Origin: an uncultured Lachnospira sp.
GTDB taxonomy: Bacteria; Bacillota; Clostridia; Lachnospirales; Lachnospiraceae
Reading direction: 5' to 3'
Length of the DNA stretch: 64,000 bases
NCBI GenBank assembly: GCA_910585095.1
Contig: CAJUBU010000001.1
Span: forward strand, 1-64,000
Shown here: positions 1 through 8,939 of the stretch, one piece after another
Layout of the letters: the number at the start of each line of letters is the position of its first letter
Numbering within the stretch: position 1 is the stretch's first letter
The notes under the pieces: generated by a model
Databases searched by the model: none
What the model saw: the letters and a program-made list of their open reading frames with translations, nothing else
Told to the model about the DNA's origin: nothing
Made by a program: the position numbers and the translations under genes

Positions 1-99
1 GGTTTACTATTCTGCTATCGTTTTTTCGATTTAGCATTTGTTTTCAAGGTTCAATAATTATTTACCATCTTTCACAAGAATCACTCTTGCACCGACAGC
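1..99 (-). other. Leader of an rRNA operon lying off the left edge
   Basis: Read on the minus strand, this stretch follows a strong promoter and contains GAACCTTGAAAAC, the conserved string found in Firmicutes rRNA leaders and 16S-23S spacers. It also has a CAAGA/TCTTG hairpin. I infer that a 16S gene begins just beyond position 1. No rRNA body is inside the window, so this rests on promoter strength and one motif; a 23S-proximal spacer is the alternative. Confidence 0.5.
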
Positions 100-105
100 T
101 TTAAT

Positions 106-134
106 AGAATATCATTATTCAATATGTTTGTCAA
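106..134 (-). promoter_or_regulatory. Strong sigma-A promoter, probably rRNA
   Basis: On the minus strand TTGACA (129-134) and TATTCT (106-111) are separated by exactly 17 bp. A perfect -35 box with a near-consensus -10 and no coding sequence before the left edge fit an rRNA promoter. Confidence 0.7.
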
Positions 135-635
135 CTATTTTTTTCATTTTTCTACATATTTTTCCATTATTTCTATTAAAATATAATAACGCTTAAACTT
201 TCACTATATAAAAGTAATCTATACATTTTAAAAAAATCAAAAAATACTTATAATCTACTTTGCTGTTTACTCATAACCTCGACGAATCTGCTGTTTAAAG
301 AAAAGGTAACCTTATAGCATTTTTTAACAGAGCATGTCTAACCTTCACTTAAGAAATAAAAAACTCCTCTACTCTTTAATGAGACTTAATTTACACGTTA
401 TTATTATTTTGTTACTTCTTGTCTTATTATTTAAAAAACTTTTACAAAAATAAATATACTATAATTTTCTTAATATTTAACCTCCATCAAGAAAGCTCCC
501 GCTTCTTTAACGATAATAAATATTTTCAAAAATTTTAATGTAAAAATTTCAATATAATGAAACAAATTTATAACACAACTATAAATAAGGAATAAATTTT
601 ATTCTAAATATTTATCCCAACTTACATTTAGGAAA
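135..635. other. AT-rich intergenic region without genes
   Basis: No convincing ORF or RNA gene is visible. The only structure noticed is a short degenerate copy of a dispersed repeat near 478-511. The region separates the tRNA-Ser terminator from the rRNA-type promoter. Confidence 0.5.
478..511 (+). repeat. Degenerate end of a dispersed repeat
   Basis: The start TTAACCTCCATCAAGAAAG resembles the conserved start TTTAACCTCATCAAGGAAG of the repeats at 26154-26279 and 61900-62058. It is followed by a small hairpin, and the rest of the element is absent. Probably a remnant; similarity was judged by eye. Confidence 0.35.
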
Positions 636-664
636 GAAAAAACCACTATCTTAGTGGTTTTTTC
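636..664 (-). terminator. Rho-independent terminator of tRNA-Ser
   Basis: An 8-bp stem, AACCACTA (641-648) with TAGTGGTT (652-659), is flanked by runs of A and T. Read on the minus strand it ends in a T-tract just after the tRNA. Confidence 0.8.
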
Positions 665-667
665 AAG

Positions 668-753
668 CGGAGAGGATGGGATTCGAACCCATGCGCCCGT
701 GAAGACAAACGGTTTTCAAGACCGCCCCGTTATGACCACTTCGGTACCTCTCC
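668..753 (-). tRNA. tRNA-Ser (anticodon UGA)
   Basis: The minus strand folds into a class II tRNA of 86 nt. The acceptor stem GGAGAGG (747-753) pairs with CCTCTCC (669-675), and the discriminator base is G. The anticodon loop CTTGAAA gives UGA, and a long variable arm is followed by the T-loop GGTTCGAATCC. CCA is not encoded, so it must be added after transcription. The long variable arm with UGA identifies serine. Confidence 0.95.
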
Positions 754-792
754 ATATCATATTATTTAATTCGCCGTGTCAACGACTTAATT

Positions 793-821
793 ATATTATC
801 ACCCATAATTGTATTTGTCAA
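793..821 (-). promoter_or_regulatory. Promoter of tRNA-Ser
   Basis: On the minus strand TTGACA (816-821) and TAATAT (793-798) are 17 bp apart, about 40 bp before the tRNA 5' end. A second TTGACA lies nearer the gene and could be an alternative. Confidence 0.6.
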
Positions 822-1094
822 CCATAATTTTTCAAAAAATTAAAAAATTTCCAAAAAACTTAAAACATTTTTACTTAATATCAAAAAAACATTCCCTACC
901 TTACTATTTTTATTCTTATTATCGCTTTGAATTATATATAAAATATAAATTTCATTTTTGGAAAAATGTGCCTATAGCACAAGGTTTAAAATATAATCAA
1001 TAAATTTACATATGCCCATAAAAATTCATTACTTTAACATTTGTGAAAGCCAAAAAAACACTTTAAACGAATGGGATAAATTTCTATCCTCTCA
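822..1094. other. Intergenic stretch, nothing recognised
   Basis: AT-rich DNA between the tRNA promoter and the ispD stop. A 64-codon plus-strand reading frame here has low-complexity composition and no ribosome binding site, so it is not called. No clear terminator for ispD was found. Confidence 0.4.
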
Positions 1095-1805
1095 CTACTC
1101 TGAAAAAAGAAAAGATTTTGCTATCTGCAAATCTTCTGGTGTTGTTATCTTAATGTTTTTATAACTTGAGTGTGTCATCTTTACCTTATTTCCACTATAA
1201 TTTTCTACCACCATCGCATCATCTGTTATATTTGATTTTTCTGTATCTACCATCATATTATGGTATGCTTTTTTTATTAAATTACATTCAAAACATTGTG
1301 GCGTCTGTATCTGCCACAATGTTTTTCTATCTGGAGTAGAAACTGCATAACCTTTTGAATCAACCATTTTTATTGTATCTTTAACAGGAACTGCCGCCAC
1401 ACAAGCATTGTAATCTACTACATCTAGAATACAACGCTCAATTAATTCAACTGTTACACAAGGTCTTGCTCCATCATGAATCAATATATAATCCGTTTTA
1501 TTTTGAACTTCCTTTAAACCATTCATAACAGAATCATATCGTTCACTTCCCCCTAAAACTACATGCTTTACTTTATTAAAATGATAATTGTCAATCAATT
1601 CTTTTTTACAGTATTCTTCCTCTGATACATCTTTTATTCTGCCATTTCCAACTACAAGGATAATTTCATCCACTGAAGAATGTTGAAACGCTTGAAGTGC
1701 ATAATATAAAACAGGCTTTCCACAAAGAAGCAAATATTGTTTTGGTATATCACTGTTCATTCTGCTTCCTTTGCCACCCGCCAATACAATCGCTGAAATT
1801 TTCAT
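1095..1805 (-). CDS. ispD: 2-C-methyl-D-erythritol 4-phosphate cytidylyltransferase
   Basis: Cytoplasmic enzyme of the non-mevalonate isoprenoid pathway that joins CTP and methylerythritol phosphate. The 236-residue product has the family's usual length. The glycine-rich CTP-binding start LAGGKGSRM lies at residues 8-16, PKQ at 21-23, the signature HDGARP at 110-115 and VPVKDTIK at 140-147. The ATG at 1805 is chosen because AAGGGG lies 5 nt upstream; the frame extends further upstream but that part is cysteine-rich leader sequence belonging to a repeat. It follows tsaD on the same strand. The leader carries a copy of the structured repeat described under findings. Confidence 0.93.
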   Translation of the reverse strand: MKISAIVLAGGKGSRMNSDIPKQYLLLCGKPVLYYALQAFQHSSVDEIILVVGNGRIKDVSEEEYCKKELIDNYHFNKVKHVVLGGSERYDSVMNGLKEVQNKTDYILIHDGARPCVTVELIERCILDVVDYNACVAAVPVKDTIKMVDSKGYAVSTPDRKTLWQIQTPQCFECNLIKKAYHNMMVDTEKSNITDDAMVVENYSGNKVKMTHSSYKNIKITTPEDLQIAKSFLFSE

Positions 1806-1807
1806 TT

Positions 1808-1886
1808 TTCCCCTTATTTCTATACCGCTTTTTACACAAAATACTAAAATTCTTATGGACTTGCAGCAAGCAACACACAGACACAA
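1808..1886 (-). repeat. Structured leader repeat A, ispD copy
   Basis: Starts with TTGTGTCTGTGT as in the rtcB copy and ends in TATAGAAATAAGGGG, which includes the ispD ribosome binding site. TGTTGCTT can pair with AAGCGGTA through several G-U pairs. It is the most diverged of the copies with a clear 5' end. Confidence 0.55.
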
Positions 1887-1929
1887 ATCTCACAATCTTA
1901 TCCTCAAATTAACAATTTTGCCTATTATT

Positions 1930-2964
1930 CTATACACGCTCTCCCAATTTAAGATTAGGTATTGCATTTAAATCATATCCATGTCTTGTCCCTTTTATAT
2001 ATTCATAGTATGCCGCCGCACCTATCATAGCAGCATTATCTGTACATAGTTTTGGTGAAGGTGAATAAAATGTTACATTTCGTTTTGCACATTCGTTTTG
2101 CAAGGCAAGCCTCAATGCAGAATTTGAAGCAACCCCGCCGGCAATTGCAAATTGATGGATATGTCTTGTATCAATTAAAAGCATGGCTCTGCTTACAAGT
2201 GCATCCACTACGGCATTTTGAAACGAAGCAACCAAATCAGCTTTATTTACTTTTATATCTTTCATTTCACAATGATTTAAATAATTTAATACAGCCGATT
2301 TAATTCCGCTAAATGAAAAATCATAAGGTGCATCTTCTACATTTGCTCTAGGGAACTCAATTGCATGAGGATTTCCTTCTTTTGCAAGCTTATCAATCTT
2401 AGGACCTCCCGGATATCCAAGCCCTACAGCTCTTGCAACTTTATCAAAAGCTTCTCCTGCCGCATCATCTCTTGTGCGCCCTATAATATCATATTTTCCA
2501 TAATCTTCTACCATAACTAGATGCGTATGTCCTCCAGACACTACTAATGCTGCAAATGGGGGTTTTAAATCTGGATTTTCAATATAATTTGCTGCTATAT
2601 GTCCCTCTATATGATGCACTCCAACTAGTGGTTTTTTTGCCGCAAATGCCATTGCTTTTGCCATTGCCACACCGACAAGAAGCGCACCCACAAGTCCTGG
2701 ACCATATGTTACGCCAATCACTGTAATTTCATTTAATGTTACGCCTGCCTCTTTTAACGCCATTGAAATAACAGGACTAATATTTTCTATATGTTTTCTT
2801 GAAGCTATCTCAGGCACAACTCCACCATAATTTGTATGAATAGCAATTTGTGAATTGATTATATTAGACAGTACTTCACGCCCATTTTTAACTACAGAGG
2901 CTGCTGTTTCATCACAAGAACTCTCAATTGCCAATATCAATACATCTTCTACATGATTTTCCAT
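1930..2964 (-). CDS. tsaD: tRNA N6-threonylcarbamoyladenosine transferase TsaD
   Basis: Transfers the threonylcarbamoyl group to A37 of ANN-decoding tRNAs; works with TsaB and TsaE, both encoded upstream. The 344-residue product has the ASKHA start ILAIESSCDET (residues 10-20), the metal-binding HHIEGH (117-122), SGGHTHLV (143-150) and a late DNAAMIG. All hallmark residues of a functional enzyme are present. Its start codon overlaps the stop of the upstream gene by one base, which indicates translational coupling. Confidence 0.97.
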   Translation of the reverse strand: MENHVEDVLILAIESSCDETAASVVKNGREVLSNIINSQIAIHTNYGGVVPEIASRKHIENISPVISMALKEAGVTLNEITVIGVTYGPGLVGALLVGVAMAKAMAFAAKKPLVGVHHIEGHIAANYIENPDLKPPFAALVVSGGHTHLVMVEDYGKYDIIGRTRDDAAGEAFDKVARAVGLGYPGGPKIDKLAKEGNPHAIEFPRANVEDAPYDFSFSGIKSAVLNYLNHCEMKDIKVNKADLVASFQNAVVDALVSRAMLLIDTRHIHQFAIAGGVASNSALRLALQNECAKRNVTFYSPSPKLCTDNAAMIGAAAYYEYIKGTRHGYDLNAIPNLKLGERV

Positions 2965-3530
2965 TATTTAACCAACTCCCAGTATAGTATCTTCCATCTT
3001 CCATCTCGGTCTTGTCTTAATGTAAACCTTGTATTAGAATCCATCAATGTCTCTTTTTCTCTTATCTTATATACAATGTTTACAAAAGCATATTTTTGTC
3101 CTTGAAATGTTGAATAATTCACTTCAGAACTTTCCTGTAATATATAATCAGCAACATAGCGATTAAGTGACCTATAATTTTTAATATCATCCTTTAATGC
3201 CTGTAAAAATTCCTCATCGGTCTGTTTACCTTTTAATTCTGAATCAAACAATAATCTTGCCTGTTTTCCTAACGCCTCAACTTTTTCTTCATCAAGCTCT
3301 GTTTTATAATAAGCCTTTGTTATCCTTGCATAAAACTTCACAACTTCCTTTGGCGATTCTGGATAATTATCTTCTATATTTCGTGTTGTAAGTGCCGCAA
3401 TTTCTTGATCTTGGACAGCCTTGTCCGTTGCGTCCATAGTCGGCGTTCTGCGCGAAAGATAAAAAAAGTATCCAACACACAATAACACCATGATACTGCC
3501 TAATATAATTGTCTTACTGTATTTTTTCAT
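2964..3530 (-). CDS. Membrane-anchored protein of unknown function
   Basis: 188 residues. One hydrophobic segment (about 7-25) behind a basic N-terminus suggests a single-pass or signal-anchor protein with an outside domain of about 160 residues. The outer part is charged and ends with a strand pattern (FTLRQDRDGRWKILYWELV) like small NTF2-type or immunity-like folds; that is only an impression. No family is assigned. The ATG at 3530 follows GAGGGGG by 4 nt; a longer frame upstream runs through a repeat. The stop overlaps the tsaD start, so it probably belongs to the t6A operon, but nothing shows a role in tRNA modification. Confidence 0.7.
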   Translation of the reverse strand: MKKYSKTIILGSIMVLLCVGYFFYLSRRTPTMDATDKAVQDQEIAALTTRNIEDNYPESPKEVVKFYARITKAYYKTELDEEKVEALGKQARLLFDSELKGKQTDEEFLQALKDDIKNYRSLNRYVADYILQESSEVNYSTFQGQKYAFVNIVYKIREKETLMDSNTRFTLRQDRDGRWKILYWELVK

Positions 3531-3623
3531 AAACCCCCTCCATTCCGAAGTGTAGCGCAAACATTGCACAATAGAAAAAACTGATAAAGAAACTGCAAAA
3601 ACGATTTCTATTGTCGCATTAAA

Positions 3624-3657
3624 CCTCATTTCTACACTGCTTGCTCATAACCTCTTA
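3624..3657 (-). repeat. Structured leader repeat A, partial copy
   Basis: Contains GAGCAAGCAGTGTAGAAATGAGG, close to the conserved tail of the rtcB leader. It lies about 95 bp before the start at 3530. The DNA between shows a second, weaker tail-like string ending in GGAATGGAGG, so two copies may have been joined. Confidence 0.45.
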
Positions 3658-3672
3658 GTATACTCTACTTTT

Positions 3673-4581
3673 TCACTCTTCAAAATGAAGAATAACACTT
3701 TTTCCATCTGCTCCCACACATACATTTGAAAAGATTGTTTTTATGTTATCAATATAATCAGCTGGTCGTATCAATGATGGACTAAAATGTGTCAACCATA
3801 ATTCTTTAACATTTGCTTCTCTTGCAAGCTTTGCCGCCTCCTCAAATGTCATATGTCGATTTTCTTTTGCTTTGCATTCTTTATCATTTTCACCATACAT
3901 ACCTTCACAGATAAATAAATCAGAATCTGCTGCATTTAATGAAATCGCATTGACTGGTCTTGAATCGGTACAATATGTCACTTTTATTCCTTTTCTTTGC
4001 GCTCCTACCACCATATCCGAAGTAAATACTTTATCTTCTATCACAACCTCACCGCCATGTTGAAGTTTATTCCAAAAAACTTGTGGTATATTTAATTCTC
4101 TTGCCTTATTTACATCAAATTTTCCAATTCTAGGTATACTAATACTATACCCATAACAAGGAACGGTGTGCATAACCCTAAATGCATCAATATGATAACC
4201 GTTTATTTCAAAATGATGAGAATTTTCTGATAATTCAATAAATTGAAGCTCATATGGCAATTCTGGCGCTATAATGCGAAGAGCATTTACAATTTTAATC
4301 AATCCCTTTGGTCCAATTAATGTAACTGGCGTCTTTCTATCTGAATTGCCAATTGTCAGCAGCAATCCTGGCAAGCCACTAATATGATCTGCATGATAAT
4401 GTGTAAATAATATTACATCAATAGGATTAAAACTCCATCCTTTCTCTTTAATAGCAATCTGTGTTCCCTCGCCGCAATCCACAAGCAGGCTGCTTCCATT
4501 ATATCTAGTCATTAAAGAAGTCAGCCATCGGTTTGGCAAAGGCAGCATGCCACTTGTTCCAAGCAAACAAACATCTAGCAT
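3673..4581 (-). CDS. rnz: Ribonuclease Z (tRNA 3'-processing endonuclease)
   Basis: Metallo-beta-lactamase-fold nuclease that trims tRNA 3' ends; relevant here because tRNA-Ser lacks an encoded CCA. The 302 residues match the usual size of about 305. The zinc motif HYHADH is at 61-66, with later ligand positions around HTVPCYG, TDSRP and the C-terminal LTHFSPS. The start is supported by GGGAG 6-7 nt upstream. It lies between rimI and the unknown membrane-protein gene on the same strand. Confidence 0.93.
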   Translation of the reverse strand: MLDVCLLGTSGMLPLPNRWLTSLMTRYNGSSLLVDCGEGTQIAIKEKGWSFNPIDVILFTHYHADHISGLPGLLLTIGNSDRKTPVTLIGPKGLIKIVNALRIIAPELPYELQFIELSENSHHFEINGYHIDAFRVMHTVPCYGYSISIPRIGKFDVNKARELNIPQVFWNKLQHGGEVVIEDKVFTSDMVVGAQRKGIKVTYCTDSRPVNAISLNAADSDLFICEGMYGENDKECKAKENRHMTFEEAAKLAREANVKELWLTHFSPSLIRPADYIDNIKTIFSNVCVGADGKSVILHFEE

Positions 4582-4669
4582 TTTTATCTCCCATTCTTAT
4601 TCAACCTGCAAGTGTTATAAACGACTTGCTATTGTGCAAGAATAAACTTACAAGTTAAATCTACTTTCA

Positions 4670-5116
4670 CTATTCCATTATTTTTGACATTATAATAGCA
4701 TTTTCAACAGGTTTTTCATAAAAGTTTTTTCTTATCCCTATACTTTTATATCCCATTTTTTCATATAATTTTATAGCATTAACATTGCTTTCTCTCACCT
4801 CAAGGAAAAAGGCTGTAATTCCTTTTTGGACAGCAATGCGTTCCATTTCCTTCATCAATAAAAAAGCAATTCCATTTTTTCTATATGGACATGCCACAGC
4901 CATATTTGTAATATTGCCTTCTTCCATCACTGTCCACATACCGCAATATCCAACAACTTGACTTTCTATCAACGCTACCAGATAAATATTTTCTGGCTTT
5001 TGACATGCTTCCATAAATGATTTTTGCGACCACGCCAGCGAAAAAATCGTTTTTTCAATATTGTAAACCTGTAATGTGTCATTTATATTCATTGGTCTAA
5101 TATTTACTTTTGACAT
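4670..5116 (-). CDS. rimI: Ribosomal protein S18 alanine N-acetyltransferase RimI
   Basis: GNAT-fold acetyltransferase of 148 residues. The acetyl-CoA loop is RKNGIA (79-84), followed by LEVRESN (105-111) and LYEKMGY (117-123), the typical RimI arrangement. Family knowledge assigns N-terminal acetylation of S18. The start overlaps the tsaB end by 13 bp, and tsaB-rimI adjacency is a widespread conserved pair, which supports the specific name over a generic GNAT. Confidence 0.92.
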   Translation of the reverse strand: MSKVNIRPMNINDTLQVYNIEKTIFSLAWSQKSFMEACQKPENIYLVALIESQVVGYCGMWTVMEEGNITNMAVACPYRKNGIAFLLMKEMERIAVQKGITAFFLEVRESNVNAIKLYEKMGYKSIGIRKNFYEKPVENAIIMSKIME

Positions 5117-5811
5117 TCTTTTTCTCCAAGTAGTCGTTCTGCCTGAGATGGTCTAAGATAATTGGGAACAATCTGCGCACTGTCTTGCGCACCGTTTTTA
5201 TCATACAAATACTTTGCATATATGCCGACACTTGAAGCTCGCTGTTGCGCCAAATGAACAGGTGCAAACTCATATGGACACATCATATTATTTTTTATAT
5301 AATCACTGGCTGCATAAATACCATCACCGACAAAAACAACCGATTGATTGATATTATTTAATATAGAGACAAGTTCTTCATAGGATAAAAGAGATTGCTC
5401 TAATTTTGTTTGAAGTTCCCCTTCTTTATAATAATATATTCCACAATATAAATGTTGTCTCCTAGCATCCATAACAGAACAAACATATTTTTCCGTATTA
5501 TATAAATTATATGCCATCGCCTCTAGTGTTGGAACGGATATCATCTTTTTATCTAAAGCAAACGCAATGCCTTTGCCAGTAGCTACACCGATTCTTAATC
5601 CCGTAAAAGAACCTGGACCACAAGAAACAGCGATTAAATTTAAATTTTCTAGGTTCATATCCGCCATACGACATATCTCATCTATCATTGGAAGCAATGT
5701 CTGCGAATGTGTCTTTTTATGATGAATTGTATATTCTGCAATTACACATTCGTCTGTAAGAATTGCCACCGATGCTGTTATTGCAGAACTTTCAATAGCT
5801 AAAATATTCAT
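5104..5811 (-). CDS. tsaB: t6A biosynthesis protein TsaB
   Basis: Inactive ASKHA-fold partner that bridges TsaD and TsaE in t6A synthesis. The 235 residues start with MNILAIESSAITASVAIL and have the diagnostic SCGPGSFTGLRIGVA (63-77). The start follows an AGGAGG site. It overlaps rimI. The gene before it is not tsaE directly, because a 592-residue secreted-protein gene lies between the two. Confidence 0.96.
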   Translation of the reverse strand: MNILAIESSAITASVAILTDECVIAEYTIHHKKTHSQTLLPMIDEICRMADMNLENLNLIAVSCGPGSFTGLRIGVATGKGIAFALDKKMISVPTLEAMAYNLYNTEKYVCSVMDARRQHLYCGIYYYKEGELQTKLEQSLLSYEELVSILNNINQSVVFVGDGIYAASDYIKNNMMCPYEFAPVHLAQQRASSVGIYAKYLYDKNGAQDSAQIVPNYLRPSQAERLLGEKECQK

Positions 5812-5924
5812 TCCTGCCTCCTATAGTTATCATATAAATCACCTATTATTAAAGACCAACGCTTTTAGTCTGCATAATTTCAATTTCTAATATGTTTACT
5901 ATTTTTAATGTTTTAAGTAATATT

Positions 5925-7703
5925 CTATAAATCATTCAATGATTTAAGGCAATCCTCAACTTTTGCACCAACTTTTAACTTATACTGCTCCATTCCCTCT
6001 TCTACTGACCATTCACCAAATGCTATCTTACCTACAACTTCATCTCTTTTTCTATTAATATCTTCAATATTCAAGTCAATGGCATCTGTTCTTGGAATCA
6101 ATCTATCAATCTTAGACACGGTTGCAAACCACTCTGCATTTTCTTTTGCAACCGTTCCAAACTTATCTATACCTGGATTACCTGAATCATTAAACTTCGC
6201 TAACGCAAGAAATGGGTCAATAACATATTTACTCGACCATGTTGTCGGATTTTGCGGAGTCGGCAAAAAATGAAATTCTCCCTCTTCATATGTCTTAATA
6301 TCATGTCTATTGCCTGCAAGTGTTACTGATTCTGCCTTTGTATCCCAATGTGTACCCTTAGCACCATATTCCCAAGCGGTCTGGATATCACCGCCATCAA
6401 GCATAGTTTCTATAAGATACTTAAAGATTCCCTCTGGATTTTCAGCCGTAGAAGTGATGCACCAAACAGGTGCAATTCTATCTGTATAAGCACCAAGCTC
6501 TTTAATTGGATTAATTGCAATTAATTCTCCATCCATATTCTTCGCTTCAAGATTTTGCTTTAATGTATCAGCCCATAACCCTGACCAATATGTACATACA
6601 CCTGTTTCTATATTTACATCTGGTGAAAAAAACTTGAGGCGTGTACCCGAAGTCGTCTGACCAAGAGTAGCTTTATCAATCACACCATCCTTAACTGCAG
6701 TGCGAATTCTGTGAAGTGCATCCTGCATAGCTTTTTCTGTAAAACCATCTACATACTGTCCTGATTCATTTTGATAAAAACTAAATTGTGCCTGCTGATA
6801 AAACTCTGGCAGATAGTGTGTATATGGAGCTTTTAATGAAATAAAATCTGGTGCTGAAATTACATAGTGACCTTTTGCTTTAGCCATACGCTTTAAATAA
6901 CTATAATATGTATCCCAGTCCATTGTAGAATTTTTCACTTCATCAACACTAATGCCTGCCGCATCTAACCATGACTTTTTGATATAGGTACAACACCCAT
7001 TGCCACGAGTTGGAGAAAACCCATACAAGCCCTTTGTACCATCAGCCCCCTTAACCTTAAGTTCTGAAAGTACATCTTCTGCTGCCTCAATCATTCTTCC
7101 TGATTTCTTTAAATCAGAGCTTTCCCATGTATCAGTCATATTCCAAAGCAATCCTTTTTGGGCATAATAGGCATAATATTCTGGTGAAAGTAATATAACA
7201 TCTGGCGGATTGTCACTATGAAAATCATCATCAACAACATCATAATAGGTAGAAGGGTCAGGTTCAATAAGCTGTATATTCAATCCTGTTAATTTCTCAA
7301 GGTATTTTAGAAACTCTTGACCACCATTATACGTTTGTATTATTGTAGTATCACACATAATTTCAATCGTATCTTTAGGTTTTGCAACTTCTGAACCAAA
7401 TACTACATCCATACCTGCCAAATGTTTCATAAGAAGCACTGCATCCGTTATATCTATCTTCTCATCACCATTAACATCACTTGCTTTTTCATCAAATATT
7501 ACATTGATACCAGCAAGATGCTTTTTTAAAATAACACCGTCTGTTACATTAATCTTTGTATCACCATTAACATCACCATATTTAATTTTAGTTTCCGCTC
7601 CTAATGTACGTTCTTTTGTCAAGCAGCTTCCTGCAAACAATGTACATACAGTTGTTATCGAAAGTATTACTGGAGCTAATTTTTTCAAGTTTCTTTTTAT
7701 CAT
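5925..7703 (-). CDS. Secreted solute-binding-like protein with N-terminal dockerin repeats
   Basis: 592 residues. A signal sequence (about 1-35; a Cys at 27 could be a weak lipobox) is followed at once by two dockerin type I calcium-binding repeats, GDVNGDTKINVTD (43-55) and SDVNGDEKIDITD (75-87), each ending in KHLAG. The rest (about 110-592) resembles extracellular sugar-binding proteins of ABC importers, family 1. In known cellulosomal proteins the dockerin is usually C-terminal or between catalytic modules, so a dockerin ahead of a binding protein is unusual. No permease genes adjoin it. It may display a carbohydrate-binding protein on a cohesin scaffold, or the repeats may serve only as a calcium-stabilised spacer. 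Confidence 0.8.
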   Translation of the reverse strand: MIKRNLKKLAPVILSITTVCTLFAGSCLTKERTLGAETKIKYGDVNGDTKINVTDGVILKKHLAGINVIFDEKASDVNGDEKIDITDAVLLMKHLAGMDVVFGSEVAKPKDTIEIMCDTTIIQTYNGGQEFLKYLEKLTGLNIQLIEPDPSTYYDVVDDDFHSDNPPDVILLSPEYYAYYAQKGLLWNMTDTWESSDLKKSGRMIEAAEDVLSELKVKGADGTKGLYGFSPTRGNGCCTYIKKSWLDAAGISVDEVKNSTMDWDTYYSYLKRMAKAKGHYVISAPDFISLKAPYTHYLPEFYQQAQFSFYQNESGQYVDGFTEKAMQDALHRIRTAVKDGVIDKATLGQTTSGTRLKFFSPDVNIETGVCTYWSGLWADTLKQNLEAKNMDGELIAINPIKELGAYTDRIAPVWCITSTAENPEGIFKYLIETMLDGGDIQTAWEYGAKGTHWDTKAESVTLAGNRHDIKTYEEGEFHFLPTPQNPTTWSSKYVIDPFLALAKFNDSGNPGIDKFGTVAKENAEWFATVSKIDRLIPRTDAIDLNIEDINRKRDEVVGKIAFGEWSVEEGMEQYKLKVGAKVEDCLKSLNDL

Positions 7704-7742
7704 AATTTCCTCCCTATATTGTAACTTTTATGATTTAGTCAA

Positions 7743-7754
7743 GTGAATATTCAC
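7743..7754. promoter_or_regulatory. Candidate operator upstream of the dockerin protein
   Basis: A perfect 12-bp palindrome, GTGAATATTCAC, lies 40-50 bp before the start codon. It overlaps a possible -35 (TTGACT) whose -10 would be too close to the gene. Site for a dimeric regulator is an inference. Confidence 0.3.
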
Positions 7755-7832
7755 AATCCAATAACCTCTTTGTCACATTATGATATTTAAGCTAAAAATA
7801 AGGCTAAAATTAAACATTTTTATTTTAGTTTG

Positions 7833-8318
7833 TTAACGGATTTCAATTTCCCTGTAATCAAAACCTTTTTCTATATTTTTCTTTATTGTAATATAGGTTG
7901 TTTGTTCTGAGAATATTTCTGGAAATAAACTTCCCCATTCAACCAAACACACGCCATTTGAAAAAAAATATTCTTCATAGCCAATTTCATCTAATTCCGA
8001 TATATCCGACAAACGATATATATCAAAATGATATAATGGAAGTCTTCCTTTGGTATATTCCTGCACAATAGTAAATGTAGGACTGCTAATAGGCTCTGTT
8101 ATGCCAAGTCCACTGGCAAAACCTTGTGTAAACACTGTTTTTCCCACAGCTAAATCCCCATTAAGACAAATAATTTCCCCCGCTTTTGCCTCACTGCCCA
8201 GCTTTTTTCCTAATTCAAATGTTTCATAAGCACTATTTGTTTCAACAATCAATGTATCACTCGTTGACTGCCTAGCATTGATATCATATCTATTTTTGCT
8301 ATTTGTCTCAATAATCAA
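7833..8318 (-). CDS. tsaE: t6A biosynthesis ATPase TsaE
   Basis: P-loop ATPase needed by the TsaB-TsaD complex. 161 residues; Walker A GDLAVGKT (54-61, commonly GDLGAGKT), SPTFTIVQEY (79-88), HFDIYRL (97-103) and LVEWGS (125-130). A TTG codon is the likely start: AGAGGTG is correctly spaced and no ATG lies before the Walker motif. The N-terminus carries about 20 extra residues in which IIETNS (2-7) echoes IVETNS (24-29), suggesting a small internal duplication. The start is 4 bp after the stop of the YcxB-like gene. Confidence 0.93.
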   Translation of the reverse strand: MIIETNSKNRYDINARQSTSDTLIVETNSAYETFELGKKLGSEAKAGEIICLNGDLAVGKTVFTQGFASGLGITEPISSPTFTIVQEYTKGRLPLYHFDIYRLSDISELDEIGYEEYFFSNGVCLVEWGSLFPEIFSEQTTYITIKKNIEKGFDYREIEIR

Positions 8319-8322
8319 TATA

Positions 8323-8859
8323 TCACCTCTTTACAGCCGCCAACACCCTTTTATCATTAAATTTAACCTGATAAGGCTTTAACTGTTTCCTTATTATTTC
8401 AAGAAAATTCTCTAAACAATCATCAACACAGCGCAATGGAATAATATTTGCATTTATGGATGTGATATATAAAACCATATTTTTTCCAGTAAACTTGATT
8501 TTATAGATATCACTCCACAACAAATCCTCTGTGATATCCCCCTGCGATAATGCTATTTTTTCGTTTGTAACGGTATATTTAACAGGTTCTTTAAAGGCTG
8601 GTATGGTCTTTATCTGCTTTTTTGCTTTTAAATATATTCCAATTGGTGTATAAATTGTAAAGAAAAAGCCAAAAAAACCAGTCATTAGCGTATATGCAAT
8701 ATTAAACCGTCCAATGGATACACATGATATCACTATCATAATCACACCGAACAAAACCGTAGCAAGACCGCTAAAACTGTGATAATTATGATATATTTTA
8801 AAATCTATTAAATCATTCATTTGTATATTGGTTACAAATTCTACCTTTTCTTGTTCCAT
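8323..8859 (-). CDS. YcxB-like membrane protein
   Basis: 178 residues. Two transmembrane segments (about 30-52 and 56-75) are followed by a soluble tail with KYTVTNEKIALSQGD and LLWSDIYKI, the pattern of the YcxB-like C-terminal domain. Function of the family is unknown. It lies between tex and tsaE on the same strand with 4 bp to tsaE. Confidence 0.7.
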   Translation of the reverse strand: MEQEKVEFVTNIQMNDLIDFKIYHNYHSFSGLATVLFGVIMIVISCVSIGRFNIAYTLMTGFFGFFFTIYTPIGIYLKAKKQIKTIPAFKEPVKYTVTNEKIALSQGDITEDLLWSDIYKIKFTGKNMVLYITSINANIIPLRCVDDCLENFLEIIRKQLKPYQVKFNDKRVLAAVKR

Positions 8860-8939
8860 TATATAAATTCCTCATTTTTGCTTAACTTGCTGTTCCATTT
8901 TACTTCGCTTATGAATCAATTTATTTTTCATACTATTTT

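Noticed and set aside
809..1003. 64-codon plus-strand ORF near the tRNA
   Set aside because: Low-complexity Phe/Tyr/Lys composition from AT-rich DNA, no ribosome binding site, overlaps the tRNA promoter region.
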